In this document: piece after piece, positions 34,423 to 43,201 of the stretch
Layout of the letters: the number at the start of each line of letters is the position of its first letter
Position numbering within the stretch: position 1 is the first letter of the stretch
Assembly: GCF_900177325.1 (NCBI RefSeq)
Contig: NZ_FXBL01000004.1
Location: 2,914,001 to 2,978,000 of the forward strand
DNA length: 64,000 bases
Reading direction: 5' to 3'
Source of the DNA: Mesorhizobium australicum
GTDB taxonomy: Bacteria > Pseudomonadota > Alphaproteobacteria > Rhizobiales > Rhizobiaceae
Notes under the pieces: generated by a model
Databases searched by the model: none
Told to the model about the DNA's origin: nothing
The model's input: the letters and a program-made list of their open reading frames with translations, nothing else
Position numbers and translations under genes: made by a program

Positions 34423-35664
34423 ATGTCGGAAGAATTTGCAGCCGCCGGAGCCGGGATCACCGGGTCCGGTCCCCTGAAGGGCGTCACCGTACTCGACATA
34501 ACGCGGGTCGTGGCCGGCCCGTTCTGCTCCATGCTTTTGGCCGATCTCGGCGCGACGGTGATCAAGGTCGAGCATCCCGACGATCCCGACTATGCGCGGA
34601 CGTTCCCGCCCTTCGTCTCCGGGGATGACGAGGAATTCAGCGCCTTCTTCACGCAGTTCAACCGCAACAAGCTCGGCATTACGCTCGACATGAAGTCGGC
34701 CGAGGGCAAGACGCTGCTGCGCAAGCTGGTGCGCCGCGCCGACGTGCTGGTCGAGAATTTCCGGCCGGGGACCATGGATCGCCTCGGCCTCGGCTACGAG
34801 GTGCTGAAGAAGGAGAACCCGCGCCTGATCTACACGGCGATCAGCGGGTTCGGACGCACCGGCCCGAACGCCTCGCGCCCCTCTTACGACAACACCGGCC
34901 AGGCGGCCGGCGGCCTATGGTCGATGAACGGCTATGCCGACCGGCCGCCGGTGCGCGTCGGCACGATCATCGGCGACCTGGCGGCGTCGCTCTACGCCGC
35001 GATCGGAACGCTGGCTGCGCTGCGCGAGGCCGAGCGCGGCGGCGAGGGGCAGGTGGTCGACATCTCGCAGCAGGATTCCGTGCTGACGCTGACGGAAAAC
35101 GCGGTGGTGCGCTACACGACGCAGGGAGACGTCGCGTCGCCGCTCGGCAACGATCATCCATTCGTGCGTCCCTACGGCCAGTTTCCCTGCAAGGACGGCT
35201 ACGTTTTCTTCGGCGGCTACACCGACAAGTTCTGGAAGATCACCTGCGAGCTGTTCGGCGAGCCGGAGGTCGCCAACGATCCCGAAATCGATACGATGGA
35301 AAAGCGCTTCGATCGCGACGTCGCCGAGCGGCGCGTCAAGCCGATCCTGGAGCGCTGGTTCAGCAAATACACCAAGGTCGAGCTGGAGGAGCTGGCGGGC
35401 GACCGTGTCCCGCTCAGCGCGATCAAGACCATCGCGGAGGTGGTGGAGGACCCGCACATCGCGGCCCGCGACATGATCGTCAAGGTTCCGGTCGCCGGCA
35501 AGCTGGTGCGCATGTTCGGGCTGCCGATCAAGCTTTCCGGCACGCCCGGCAATGCCTGCGCCAAGGCGCCGAACCCCGGCGAGCACAACACGTTCGTCTA
35601 TTCGCGGCTGGTGGGCCTGACGCCGGAGGAAGTGCGCAAGCTGTCGGACGAGGGGGTCATCTGA
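34423..35664 (+). CDS. Family III CoA-transferase (CaiB/BaiF type)
   Basis: This 413-residue protein starts MSEEFAAAGAG behind GGGAGGAA. Family III hallmarks are GVTVLDITRVVAGPFCSMLL, ADLGATVIKVEHP, RNKLGITLDMKS and the catalytic aspartate D156 in SYDNTGQAAGG. These enzymes move CoA between carboxylic acids. Beside HMG-CoA lyase, a succinyl-CoA:3-hydroxy-3-methylglutarate transferase role (as in human SUGCT) is the natural guess, but other acids such as itaconate-like compounds are possible. Its stop overlaps the next start (TGATG). Confidence 0.85.
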   Translation: MSEEFAAAGAGITGSGPLKGVTVLDITRVVAGPFCSMLLADLGATVIKVEHPDDPDYARTFPPFVSGDDEEFSAFFTQFNRNKLGITLDMKSAEGKTLLRKLVRRADVLVENFRPGTMDRLGLGYEVLKKENPRLIYTAISGFGRTGPNASRPSYDNTGQAAGGLWSMNGYADRPPVRVGTIIGDLAASLYAAIGTLAALREAERGGEGQVVDISQQDSVLTLTENAVVRYTTQGDVASPLGNDHPFVRPYGQFPCKDGYVFFGGYTDKFWKITCELFGEPEVANDPEIDTMEKRFDRDVAERRVKPILERWFSKYTKVELEELAGDRVPLSAIKTIAEVVEDPHIAARDMIVKVPVAGKLVRMFGLPIKLSGTPGNACAKAPNPGEHNTFVYSRLVGLTPEEVRKLSDEGVI

Positions 35665-36437
35665 TGGCGATCGAAGTGCACAGTTCCGGCCATGTCGCGA
35701 CCATCCGTCTTGCGCGTCCCGAGAAGCTGAACGCCCTCTCGCTGGCGATGTACGAGGATCTGGGCAAGGCCTTCGTGGCTGTGCGGGACGATGACGAGAT
35801 CCGAGTGGTCGTCCTGGCGGGGGCCGGCGAACGCGCATTCTGTGTCGGCGCCGACCTGACGGAATCGATCCCGGCTTTGGCGAGCGACCGTTTCGACATC
35901 AGCGCCTGGGATCCGGCCCATCTCAAGGGGCAGAAGTTCTACAAGCCGATCGTCTGCGCGGTGCGCGGCCTGTGCCTCGGCGGCGGCTTCGAGATCATGC
36001 TGGCGACCGACATCCGCATCGCCTCCACCGACGCCGTGTTCCAGCTTCCAGAACCAAGCCACGGCTTCGTGCCCGCCGGCGGCACGCTGGTGAGGCTGGT
36101 CCGCCAGATCGGCTACGCCCACGCCATGGAGATCCTGCTCTCGGCGCGGCGCTTCACGGCGGATGAAATGGTGGCGAAGGGCGTCGTCAACCAGGTCGTC
36201 GCGCCGGAGCGGGTCGAGCCGCTGGCCCTCGAGATCGCGGCCGGGATCGCCGCCCTCAGCCCGACGGCGATCCAGACCATCAAGGAAGCCGCCCTCACGC
36301 TGCAGGACCTGCCCCTGGACGAGGCCTTCGCCGAAGAAGCCAGGCTTGGGCAGCGCACTTTCACCAGCGAAGACGCCAAGCGCGGGCTGCGCGCCTTCGC
36401 CGAACGCGCGGCGGGCTCGGGCGGGAGGCAGGGATGA
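35664..36437 (+). CDS. Enoyl-CoA hydratase/isomerase family protein
   Basis: This is a 257-residue crotonase. Oxyanion-hole segments are ERAFCVGADLTE and GLCLGGGFEIMLATDIRIAS, followed by LPEPSHGFVPAGGTLVRLVR. Crotonases hydrate, isomerise or cleave acyl-CoAs; a step such as 3-methylglutaconyl-CoA hydration to HMG-CoA would fit the neighbouring HMG-CoA lyase, but this is inferred from context. It is coupled to the CoA-transferase by a one-base stop/start overlap. Confidence 0.88.
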   Translation: MAIEVHSSGHVATIRLARPEKLNALSLAMYEDLGKAFVAVRDDDEIRVVVLAGAGERAFCVGADLTESIPALASDRFDISAWDPAHLKGQKFYKPIVCAVRGLCLGGGFEIMLATDIRIASTDAVFQLPEPSHGFVPAGGTLVRLVRQIGYAHAMEILLSARRFTADEMVAKGVVNQVVAPERVEPLALEIAAGIAALSPTAIQTIKEAALTLQDLPLDEAFAEEARLGQRTFTSEDAKRGLRAFAERAAGSGGRQG

Positions 36438-36773
36438 TCGGACAGCAGACCAACACGGCGGTGTGGCCGTCGCCCGCGAGCCTTCTCCAGGGGCCGCGGT
36501 CCGCTAGCCGCTGTGTCGCTCCTCCGGTGCGGCCGAGGCACCCGTGGTCTTCCACGCCGTCGCAGCGTGGGGGCCTGTCGCCGGTCGACACATATGATCC
36601 CCGCAGATGTGTTGCCGAGACATTGAACGCCATGCGCGGCATTCCCTAGAGTGTCGAAAATACCGCGTCGCGAGGCGTGCTCGTTGTCAGTGAAACAAGC
36701 GGTTGGGGAACCGCAGCGCCGGGTGCCGCAGGCATCGCATCGGCAGCTGTTCGATCGAAGAAGGAGAAATGAA
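36438..36773. other. 336-bp gene-free region before the ABC importer
   Basis: No credible coding frame. A small inverted repeat, ACACAT (36590-36595) with ATGTGT (36609-36614), lies mid-way, and AAGGAGAAAT just before 36774 is the ribosome binding site of the binding-protein gene. It probably holds a second promoter for the importer genes. Confidence 0.5.
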
Positions 36774-38351
36774 ATGAATCGGCGGGAATTCAATCTGATG
36801 CTGGCGGCCACCTTCGGCTCGTCCGCCTTTATGGGGCAGGCCTTCAGCCAGGAGGCCGGCGGGACGCTGACGGCGATCATCCAGCCCGAGCCGCCGATCC
36901 TGAACCTGGGGCTGAACCAGCAGACGCCCACCGGCGTCGTGGGCGGCAAACTCTATGAGGGGCTGCTGTCCTATGCCAAGGATCTCACGCCGCAGCCGCT
37001 GCTCGCCGATTCCTGGGAAATTTCCGAGGACGGCCTGACTTACACCTTCAAGCTGGTCCAGAACGCGAAGTGGCACGACGGCCAGCCCTTTACCTCGGCG
37101 GACGTGCTCTTCTCCTGCAAGTCGCTGCTGCCCGAGACGCATCCGCGCGCGCGGGCGGTTTTCGACCGTTGCGAGAGCATCGAGGCGCCCGACGACTTCA
37201 CGGTCGTCTTCAAGCTGAAGAAGCCTTTCCCGGCCTTCATCATGGCCTTCGAGACGGCGTCGGCGCCGATGCTGCCGCGCCATCTGCTGGAGGGGAAGGA
37301 CTATCGCAAGGACGGCGCCGAACAGCCGCCGATCGGCACCGGCCCGTTCCGCCTCAACGAATGGGTGAAGGGGTCGCACATCCATCTGACGGCGGTCGAC
37401 GACTACTACCGCCCGGACCAGCCGAAGCTGAAGGAGATCTTCTACCGCGTCATTCCCGACGCCGCCTCCCGCGCCGTGTCGCTGGAGCAGGGCGAGACGC
37501 AGCTGGCGCAATGGCAGGACATCGAGCCGTTCGACGCCGAGCGCCTGTCGGCACTCGAGCATCTCGACATGACGACCGACGGCTACGAATATTTCTCGCC
37601 CATGGTGTGGATCGAGCTCAACTGCCGCCGCCCGCCGATGGACGACAAGCGCTTCCGCCAGGCGCTGATGCACCTGATCGATCGTGAGTTCGTGCGCGAC
37701 CGCATCCTGTTCGGCCTCGCCAACGCGGCCACCGGGCCGATCTCGTCGTCGATGCGCTTCTACGATGCGGACGTGAAGACCTATGAGCCGTCGGTCGAGA
37801 AAGCGGTGGCGCTGCTCGACGAGATGGGGCTGAAGCCGGGTGCCGATGGCGTGCGCGCCACGCTGAAGTTCACCATGGTGCCGGCGGGCGAAGTCTGGAC
37901 GCGTATCGCCGAATATGTCCGCCAGGCGCTGGGCGCGGCCGGTATCAATGTCGAACTGCAGAGCAACGATCTTGCCGGCTGGGTCGCCGCCGTCAGCAAT
38001 GGCGACTTCGATATCAGCGGCAACCAGCTCTACCAGAACGGCGACCCGGCCCTGGGCGTGGCTCGCACCTATGTCTCGTCCAACATCCGCAAGGGCGTCA
38101 TGTTCTCCAACACCGCCGGCTATTCGAATCCGAAGGTGGACGAGCTGTTCGAAGCGGCGGCCATCGAGCTCGACGAGAGCAAGCGGCAGGCCTACTACAC
38201 GGAAGTGCAGCAGCTGCTCGTGGAGGAAATGCCGGTGCTGTGGCTGTGCGAGCAGAGGTATCCGACGATCTACGACAACAGGCTCAGGGACGTCGTGACC
38301 TCGTCGACGGGGGTCAACGCCAACTTCGCCACGACCCACTTCGCGGCCTGA
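36774..38351 (+). CDS. ABC importer solute-binding protein, peptide/nickel family
   Basis: This 525-residue family 5 binding protein has an N-terminal twin-arginine-like signal (MNRREFNLMLAATFGSSAFM, cleavage near AFSQEA). Family features are LADSWEISEDGLTYTFKLVQ, KWHDGQPFTSADVLFSCKS and GTGPFRLNEWVKGSHI. Such proteins bind peptides, but also nickel, sugars or opines. It starts behind AAGGAGAA. A strong hairpin follows its stop, consistent with higher expression than the membrane genes downstream. Confidence 0.9.
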   Translation: MNRREFNLMLAATFGSSAFMGQAFSQEAGGTLTAIIQPEPPILNLGLNQQTPTGVVGGKLYEGLLSYAKDLTPQPLLADSWEISEDGLTYTFKLVQNAKWHDGQPFTSADVLFSCKSLLPETHPRARAVFDRCESIEAPDDFTVVFKLKKPFPAFIMAFETASAPMLPRHLLEGKDYRKDGAEQPPIGTGPFRLNEWVKGSHIHLTAVDDYYRPDQPKLKEIFYRVIPDAASRAVSLEQGETQLAQWQDIEPFDAERLSALEHLDMTTDGYEYFSPMVWIELNCRRPPMDDKRFRQALMHLIDREFVRDRILFGLANAATGPISSSMRFYDADVKTYEPSVEKAVALLDEMGLKPGADGVRATLKFTMVPAGEVWTRIAEYVRQALGAAGINVELQSNDLAGWVAAVSNGDFDISGNQLYQNGDPALGVARTYVSSNIRKGVMFSNTAGYSNPKVDELFEAAAIELDESKRQAYYTEVQQLLVEEMPVLWLCEQRYPTIYDNRLRDVVTSSTGVNANFATTHFAA

Positions 38352-38369
38352 TCGCCAGAAGAAGATGTC

Positions 38370-38393
38370 GCCGGCGCCCGCCCGGGCGCCGGC
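38370..38393 (+). other. GC-rich stem-loop after the binding-protein gene
   Basis: GCCGGCGCCCG and CGGGCGCCGGC form an 11-bp perfect inverted repeat with a two-base centre. There is no T run, so it is more likely an mRNA-stabilising or partial termination structure than a full terminator. It lies between the binding-protein and amidohydrolase genes. Confidence 0.6.
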
Positions 38394-38476
38394 ACATTGT
38401 CTTGCAGCGCGCTCGCGTCTGCGCTTCATCCGTGTAACGCGGCCGGCGGCCGCGCCGAAGGAGACTTCAAGCCGAC

Positions 38477-39652
38477 ATGATTTCGTATTTCGACGACGCG
38501 GAAATTGCCGTCCTGCAGACGTGGCGGCACAAACTGCACCAGTTTCCGGAGATTTCGGGCGAAGAGGTCGAGACCGCCCGCGAAGTGGTCTCCTTCCTGG
38601 CCGACACCGGACCCGACAAAGTCGTCACGGAACTCGGCGGTCACGGCGTCGCGCTGGTCTATGAAGGCGCGGCGGAAGGGCCGACGGTGCTGCTGCGCTG
38701 CGAGCTCGACGCGCTGCAGATCCACGAGATCTCTGACCTTCCCTATCGCTCGCGCAACGACGGCAAGGCGCATATGTGCGGCCATGACGGGCACATGACC
38801 ATGATGGCCGCCGTCGCCCGCCATCTCGCCCGGCACAGGCCCGCGCGGGGGAGGGCGGTCCTGCTGTTCCAGCCGGCCGAGGAGACGGCGCACGGCGCAG
38901 AGGCCGTGCTCGCCGATCCGAAATTCGCCGAGATCACGCCGGACCACTCCTTTGCGATCCACAACATGCCCGGCCTGCCGCTCGCCCATGTCGCCGTCGC
39001 CGCCGGCCAGATCACCTGCGCCTCGATGGGGCTGCGCATCGAGCTCGTCGGCAAGACCGCGCATGCGTCCATGCCCGAATCCGGTATCTCGCCGGCGACG
39101 GCGGTCGCCCGCATCATCACGGGGCTGAAGACGCTGGAGGCGGGCGACACCGTCGCGCAGGGCTTCCGCCGGGTGACGCTGACGAACGTGCAGATGGGCA
39201 AACCCGTCTTCGGCATTACGCCTGGCTCGGCCGAGCTGCGCATGACCCTGCGCAGGCCGGAAAGCGACGGGATGCCGGCGCTGGTGGAGGAGGTGCTGGA
39301 GATGGTGCGCAGGGTCGCCGCCGACGAGCGGCTCACCGTCACTCATTCGACGCACAATTTCTTCCGGGCCTGCGTGAACGATCCAGAGGCCGCGGCGGCC
39401 TTCGAGCACGCGGCTGCGCGGATGAACCTGTCACATGTCACCGACTACGTGCCGATCAGGGGCGCGGAGGACTTCGGCCTCTTCGGATCCTGCTCGAAGT
39501 CGGCGCTTCTGTTCATCGGCTCGGGCATGGACCGGCCGATGGTGCACAACCCCGACTACGACTTTCCGGACGAGCTGATCCCCGTCGGGGCCGGCCTGTT
39601 CCTTGGCGTCCTCGACCAGCTGCTCGGATTCGAGCGGCCGGGCGAACGGTAG
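38477..39652 (+). CDS. M20-family amidohydrolase
   Basis: This is a 391-residue metallo-hydrolase of the hippurate/IAA-conjugate (M20D) type. Metal ligands appear in AHMCGHDGHMTMM, the catalytic pair in LLFQPAEETAHGAEAVL, and further ligands in SFAIHNMPGLPL and near FIGSGM. The family frees amino acids from N-acyl conjugates. Placed inside an importer operon (binding protein before it, permeases after), it may cut the imported compound and release an acid for the CoA-linked enzymes upstream; this is an inference. Confidence 0.9.
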   Translation: MISYFDDAEIAVLQTWRHKLHQFPEISGEEVETAREVVSFLADTGPDKVVTELGGHGVALVYEGAAEGPTVLLRCELDALQIHEISDLPYRSRNDGKAHMCGHDGHMTMMAAVARHLARHRPARGRAVLLFQPAEETAHGAEAVLADPKFAEITPDHSFAIHNMPGLPLAHVAVAAGQITCASMGLRIELVGKTAHASMPESGISPATAVARIITGLKTLEAGDTVAQGFRRVTLTNVQMGKPVFGITPGSAELRMTLRRPESDGMPALVEEVLEMVRRVAADERLTVTHSTHNFFRACVNDPEAAAAFEHAAARMNLSHVTDYVPIRGAEDFGLFGSCSKSALLFIGSGMDRPMVHNPDYDFPDELIPVGAGLFLGVLDQLLGFERPGER

Positions 39653-39675
39653 ATTCGAAGGTCGCAGCACGTCCG

Positions 39676-40653
39676 ATGTCGGTCATTTCCCGCCTGTTGG
39701 CCAAGCTCATCGGGATCGTCTTCACGATCCTCGTCATCGCCACGATCAACTTCGTCCTGATCCATTCGACGCCGGGCGATCCGGCGCTCGTCATCGCAGG
39801 CCAGTCGGGCGCGGCGGACGCCAAGTTCATCGCCGAAATCCGCGCCCAGTACGGCCTGGACCAGCCGTTCCTGGTGCAGCTCGGCACCTATATCGGCAAG
39901 GTGCTGCAGTTCGATCTCGGCTATTCCTACCGGCAGCGCGCCGATGTCAGCCAGCTGATCCTCGAACGACTGGGACCCACACTGCTGCTGACGCTGTCCG
40001 CCTTCTTCCTCTCCCTGATCGGCGGCGTACTGTTCGGCGCCTTCGCGGGCCAGCGCCAGGGCAAGTGGTCTGACCTCGCCATCTCGCTGCTGTCGCTGCT
40101 GCTCTATGCGACGCCCGTGTTCTGGCTCGGCCTGATGCTGGTGCTGATCTTCTCGATCCAGCTCGAATGGCTGCCGGCCTTCGGCTATGCCAGCATCCGC
40201 TCGTCGAGCTTCGGCCCGCTGGAATATGCGCTCGACGTGGCGCGCCACCTGATCCTGCCGGTCGTCACGCTGGCGGCCATTTATATGGCCGTCTACACGC
40301 GGCTGATGCGTTCCTCGCTGATCGAGGTGTCGCACGAGGACCATGTGCGCACCGCGCGCGCCAAGGGGCTGAGCGAACCGCAGATCCTATCGCGCCACAT
40401 GCTGCGCAACGCCGCCGTGCCGGTGGTGACCTTCGCCGGCATGCAGGCGGGCGCGCTGATCGGCGGCGCCGTGGTCGTCGAGACCGTGTTCTCCTGGCCG
40501 GGGCTCGGCCGGCTAACCTACGACGCCGTCACGGCGCGGGACTATCCCGTGCTTCTCGGCCTCTTCCTCATCATGTCCGTGCTGGTGATCGCCACCAACC
40601 TGCTGAGCGACTTCCTGCACCGGCTCATCGATCCGCGCATCAAAGGCCGATAG
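39676..40653 (+). CDS. Peptide-type ABC importer permease (DppB-like)
   Basis: This is a 325-residue permease with six predicted helices. DppB/OppB features are an N-terminal helix (LIGIVFTILVIATINFVLIH), PGDPALVIAGQ, and the EAA loop RTARAKGLSEPQILSRHMLR. The C-terminal signature VVETVFSWPGLGRLTYDAVT is also present. It pairs with the permease that follows ten bases later. Confidence 0.93.
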   Translation: MSVISRLLAKLIGIVFTILVIATINFVLIHSTPGDPALVIAGQSGAADAKFIAEIRAQYGLDQPFLVQLGTYIGKVLQFDLGYSYRQRADVSQLILERLGPTLLLTLSAFFLSLIGGVLFGAFAGQRQGKWSDLAISLLSLLLYATPVFWLGLMLVLIFSIQLEWLPAFGYASIRSSSFGPLEYALDVARHLILPVVTLAAIYMAVYTRLMRSSLIEVSHEDHVRTARAKGLSEPQILSRHMLRNAAVPVVTFAGMQAGALIGGAVVVETVFSWPGLGRLTYDAVTARDYPVLLGLFLIMSVLVIATNLLSDFLHRLIDPRIKGR

Positions 40654-40663
40654 GAGAAACGCA

Positions 40664-41494
40664 ATGCGGGATTTCATGCGCACGTTTCTGCTCCGCCCGG
40701 CCGGGATGGTGGGGATGCTGCTCCTGGCTCTCATCTGCCTGCTCGCGATCCTGGCGCCGCTGATCTATCCGGCCTCGCCCTGGGAAATGAGCGGCGCGCC
40801 GTTCAGCCAGCCCGGCGAGAACGGCATGCTCCTGGGCTCCGACACGCTTGGGCGCGACATCGCGGCCGGCATCGCACACGGGGCGCGCGTCTCCATCCTG
40901 ATCGGCCTTGCCTCGACGCTGACAGCGCTCTGCATCGGCGTGCTGCTCGGGTGCATCGCGGGCTATGCCGGCGGCATGGTCGACAGCGCGATCGTGCGCT
41001 TCACCGAGATCTTCCAGACCATCCCGAGCTTCGTGCTGGCGATCCTCTTCGTCGCCATCCTGACGCCTTCGATCGGCACGATCATCCTGGCGATCGGGCT
41101 GGTGAGCTGGCCGCCCCTGTCGCGCCTCACACGCGCCCAAGTGAAAACGGTCTCGCAGCGCGAATTCGTCCAGGCGGCGCGCTGCCAGGGGCAGTCCACA
41201 ATCTCGATCGTGGTGCGCCACGTCCTGCCCAACGCCATCTCGCCGATCATCGTGGCCGGCTCGCTGACGGTCGCGGCTGCGATCCTGATCGAGGCAGCAC
41301 TCTCCTTCATGGGTCTCGGCGATCCCAACTTCATGAGCTGGGGCTACATGGTCGGCGCCGGACGCACCGTGATCCGCCAGGCGTGGTGGATGAGCGTCTT
41401 TCCGGGGCTCGCGATCCTGTTGACCGTGGTCGCGATCAACCTCGTCGGCGAGGCCCTGAACGACACGCTCAACCCGAGGATTTCCCGAGCATGA
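40664..41494 (+). CDS. Peptide-type ABC importer permease (DppC-like)
   Basis: This 276-residue permease begins MRDFMRTFLLRPAG. DppC hallmarks are FSQPGENGMLLGSDTLGRDI, the EAA loop QAARCQGQSTISIVVRHVLP, and AALSFMGLGDPNFMSWGYMV. Its stop overlaps the ATPase start by four bases (ATGA). It forms the membrane pore with the DppB-like protein. Confidence 0.93.
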   Translation: MRDFMRTFLLRPAGMVGMLLLALICLLAILAPLIYPASPWEMSGAPFSQPGENGMLLGSDTLGRDIAAGIAHGARVSILIGLASTLTALCIGVLLGCIAGYAGGMVDSAIVRFTEIFQTIPSFVLAILFVAILTPSIGTIILAIGLVSWPPLSRLTRAQVKTVSQREFVQAARCQGQSTISIVVRHVLPNAISPIIVAGSLTVAAAILIEAALSFMGLGDPNFMSWGYMVGAGRTVIRQAWWMSVFPGLAILLTVVAINLVGEALNDTLNPRISRA

Positions 41495-43122
41495 CCGCGC
41501 CTTTGCTTGCCATCGAGAACCTGGTTCTCGGCCTGCCGCAGGGCGCCGACCGCAGCCGCGCCGTCGACGGGATCAGCCTGACGGTCGACCGCAACGAGAT
41601 CGTCTGCCTCGTGGGCGAAAGCGGCTCGGGCAAATCGATGACGGCGCATGCGATCCTGGGCCTGCTCCCCGCCAAGGTGAAAGCGCTTCAGGGCGAGATC
41701 CGCTTCGGTGGCAAGGACCTGCTGTCGCTGCCGCCGCGCGAGATGCGGGCCCTGCGCGGCAGCCGGATCGCGATGATCTTCCAGGAGCCGCTCACCGCAC
41801 TGAACCCGCTGGCGCGCGTCGGCCACCAGGTCGGCGAGGCGATCAGCATTCATGGCCGCGCCAGCGACGGCGACGTGGAGGCCCGCGTCGTCGAGCTGTT
41901 CGGCCAGGTCGGCCTGCCCGATCCGGCCTCGATCGTCTCGGCCTATCCGTTCCAGCTTTCGGGCGGGCAGCGCCAGCGCGTGATGATCGCCATGGCGCTC
42001 GCCAACGATCCGGAACTCCTGATCGCGGACGAGCCGACCACCGCGCTCGACGTCACGACCCAGCGCCAGATCCTCGACCTGATCCTCAGCCTGCAGCAGA
42101 AGCGCGATATGGGCGTGTTGTTCATCACCCATGACATCGGCGTCGTCGCCGACATCGCCGACCGCGTCGTCGTGCTGCGCCACGGCAAGGTGGTGGAGCA
42201 GGGGGCCGCGGCCGCGGTGCTCGACACGCCGCAGACCGACTACACCCGTGACCTGCTCGACGCCGTGCCCGGCCGGGGCGCCATTCGCCTGGCCGGGAAC
42301 GAGAGCGCGCCGCTGCTGGAGATCAAGCAGCTGCACAAGGTGTTCGTGACGCGGCAGAACCTGTTCGCCAAGCCGCGCCGCGTCGTCGCGGCCGAGGGCA
42401 TCGATCTGGTCCTCAAGCGCGGCGACACGCTGGCGGTGGTGGGGGAGAGCGGTTCCGGCAAATCGACGCTCGCGCGGATGGTCCTGCGGCTGATCGAACC
42501 CGACGACGGCGCAATCAGCTTCGACGGCGCCCCGGTCCGCGCAATGAGGGGCGAGGCGCTGCGGCAGTTCCGCCGCAGGGTGCAGATCGTCTTCCAGGAT
42601 CCCTACGCCTCGCTCGATCCGCGGCTGAAGATCGGCGAGAGCATCGTCCGCGGGCCGATGGCGTTCGGCGCGTCGCGCGCCGAAGCGACGGCGACCGCGA
42701 CCCGCTGGCTGAAGAAGGTCGGCCTCGGCGCCCAGGCGCTGAACCGCTTCCCGCACGAATTCTCCGGCGGTCAGCGGCAACGCATCTGCATCGCCCGTGC
42801 GCTCGCGCTCGACCCGATCTGCCTGATCGCCGACGAGGCTGTGTCGGCGCTCGACGTGTCGGTCCAGGCGCAGGTGCTGAAACTTCTGTCGGACCTGAAG
42901 GCCGAGATGGGCCTCAGCATGCTCTTCATCACCCACGACCTGCGGGTGGCACGCGAGATCGCCGACCGCATCGTCGTGATGCAGAACGGCCGCATCGTCG
43001 AGCAGGCTCCCGCAGCCGAACTCTTCGAGACGCCCCGGGCCGACTATACGCGCCGCTTGCTGGACGCGGTTCCCGGCCGTGACTTCTTCGAACGAAGGGC
43101 TCTGGCCGCTGCCAACGTATAG
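41491..43122 (+). CDS. Fused two-domain ABC importer ATPase (DppD-DppF-like)
   Basis: This 543-residue protein carries both ATPase modules that in E. coli are DppD and DppF. The first Walker A (GESGSGKSM) is at 42-50, with signature [16 protein letters not shown] and Walker [13 protein letters not shown]. The second Walker A (GESGSGKST) is near 318-326, with signature [16 protein letters not shown]. Such fusions are common in alphaproteobacterial opine/peptide importers. It is the last gene of the run that starts at mvaB and ends in a hairpin. Confidence 0.93.
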   Translation: MTAPLLAIENLVLGLPQGADRSRAVDGISLTVDRNEIVCLVGESGSGKSMTAHAILGLLPAKVKALQGEIRFGGKDLLSLPPREMRALRGSRIAMIFQEPLTALNPLARVGHQVGEAISIHGRASDGDVEARVVELFGQVGLPDPASIVSAYPFQLSGGQRQRVMIAMALANDPELLIADEPTTALDVTTQRQILDLILSLQQKRDMGVLFITHDIGVVADIADRVVVLRHGKVVEQGAAAAVLDTPQTDYTRDLLDAVPGRGAIRLAGNESAPLLEIKQLHKVFVTRQNLFAKPRRVVAAEGIDLVLKRGDTLAVVGESGSGKSTLARMVLRLIEPDDGAISFDGAPVRAMRGEALRQFRRRVQIVFQDPYASLDPRLKIGESIVRGPMAFGASRAEATATATRWLKKVGLGAQALNRFPHEFSGGQRQRICIARALALDPICLIADEAVSALDVSVQAQVLKLLSDLKAEMGLSMLFITHDLRVAREIADRIVVMQNGRIVEQAPAAELFETPRADYTRRLLDAVPGRDFFERRALAAANV

Positions 43123-43160
43123 CTCGCGTCAAGCGGCGGCGTGGTGTGTCGCGCGAGCTA
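43120..43160 (+). terminator. Hairpin at the end of the importer operon
   Basis: TAGCTCGCG (43120-43128) and CGCGAGCTA (43152-43160) form a 9-bp stem that begins with the last base of the ATPase coding sequence. The loop is 23 bases and there is no T run, so termination may need Rho. It separates this operon from the convergent FAD oxidoreductase gene. Confidence 0.45.
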
Positions 43161-43201
43161 AGTAGATGGAGCGACCCGCTCTTACGGAGTGATCGGTCGC
43201 T

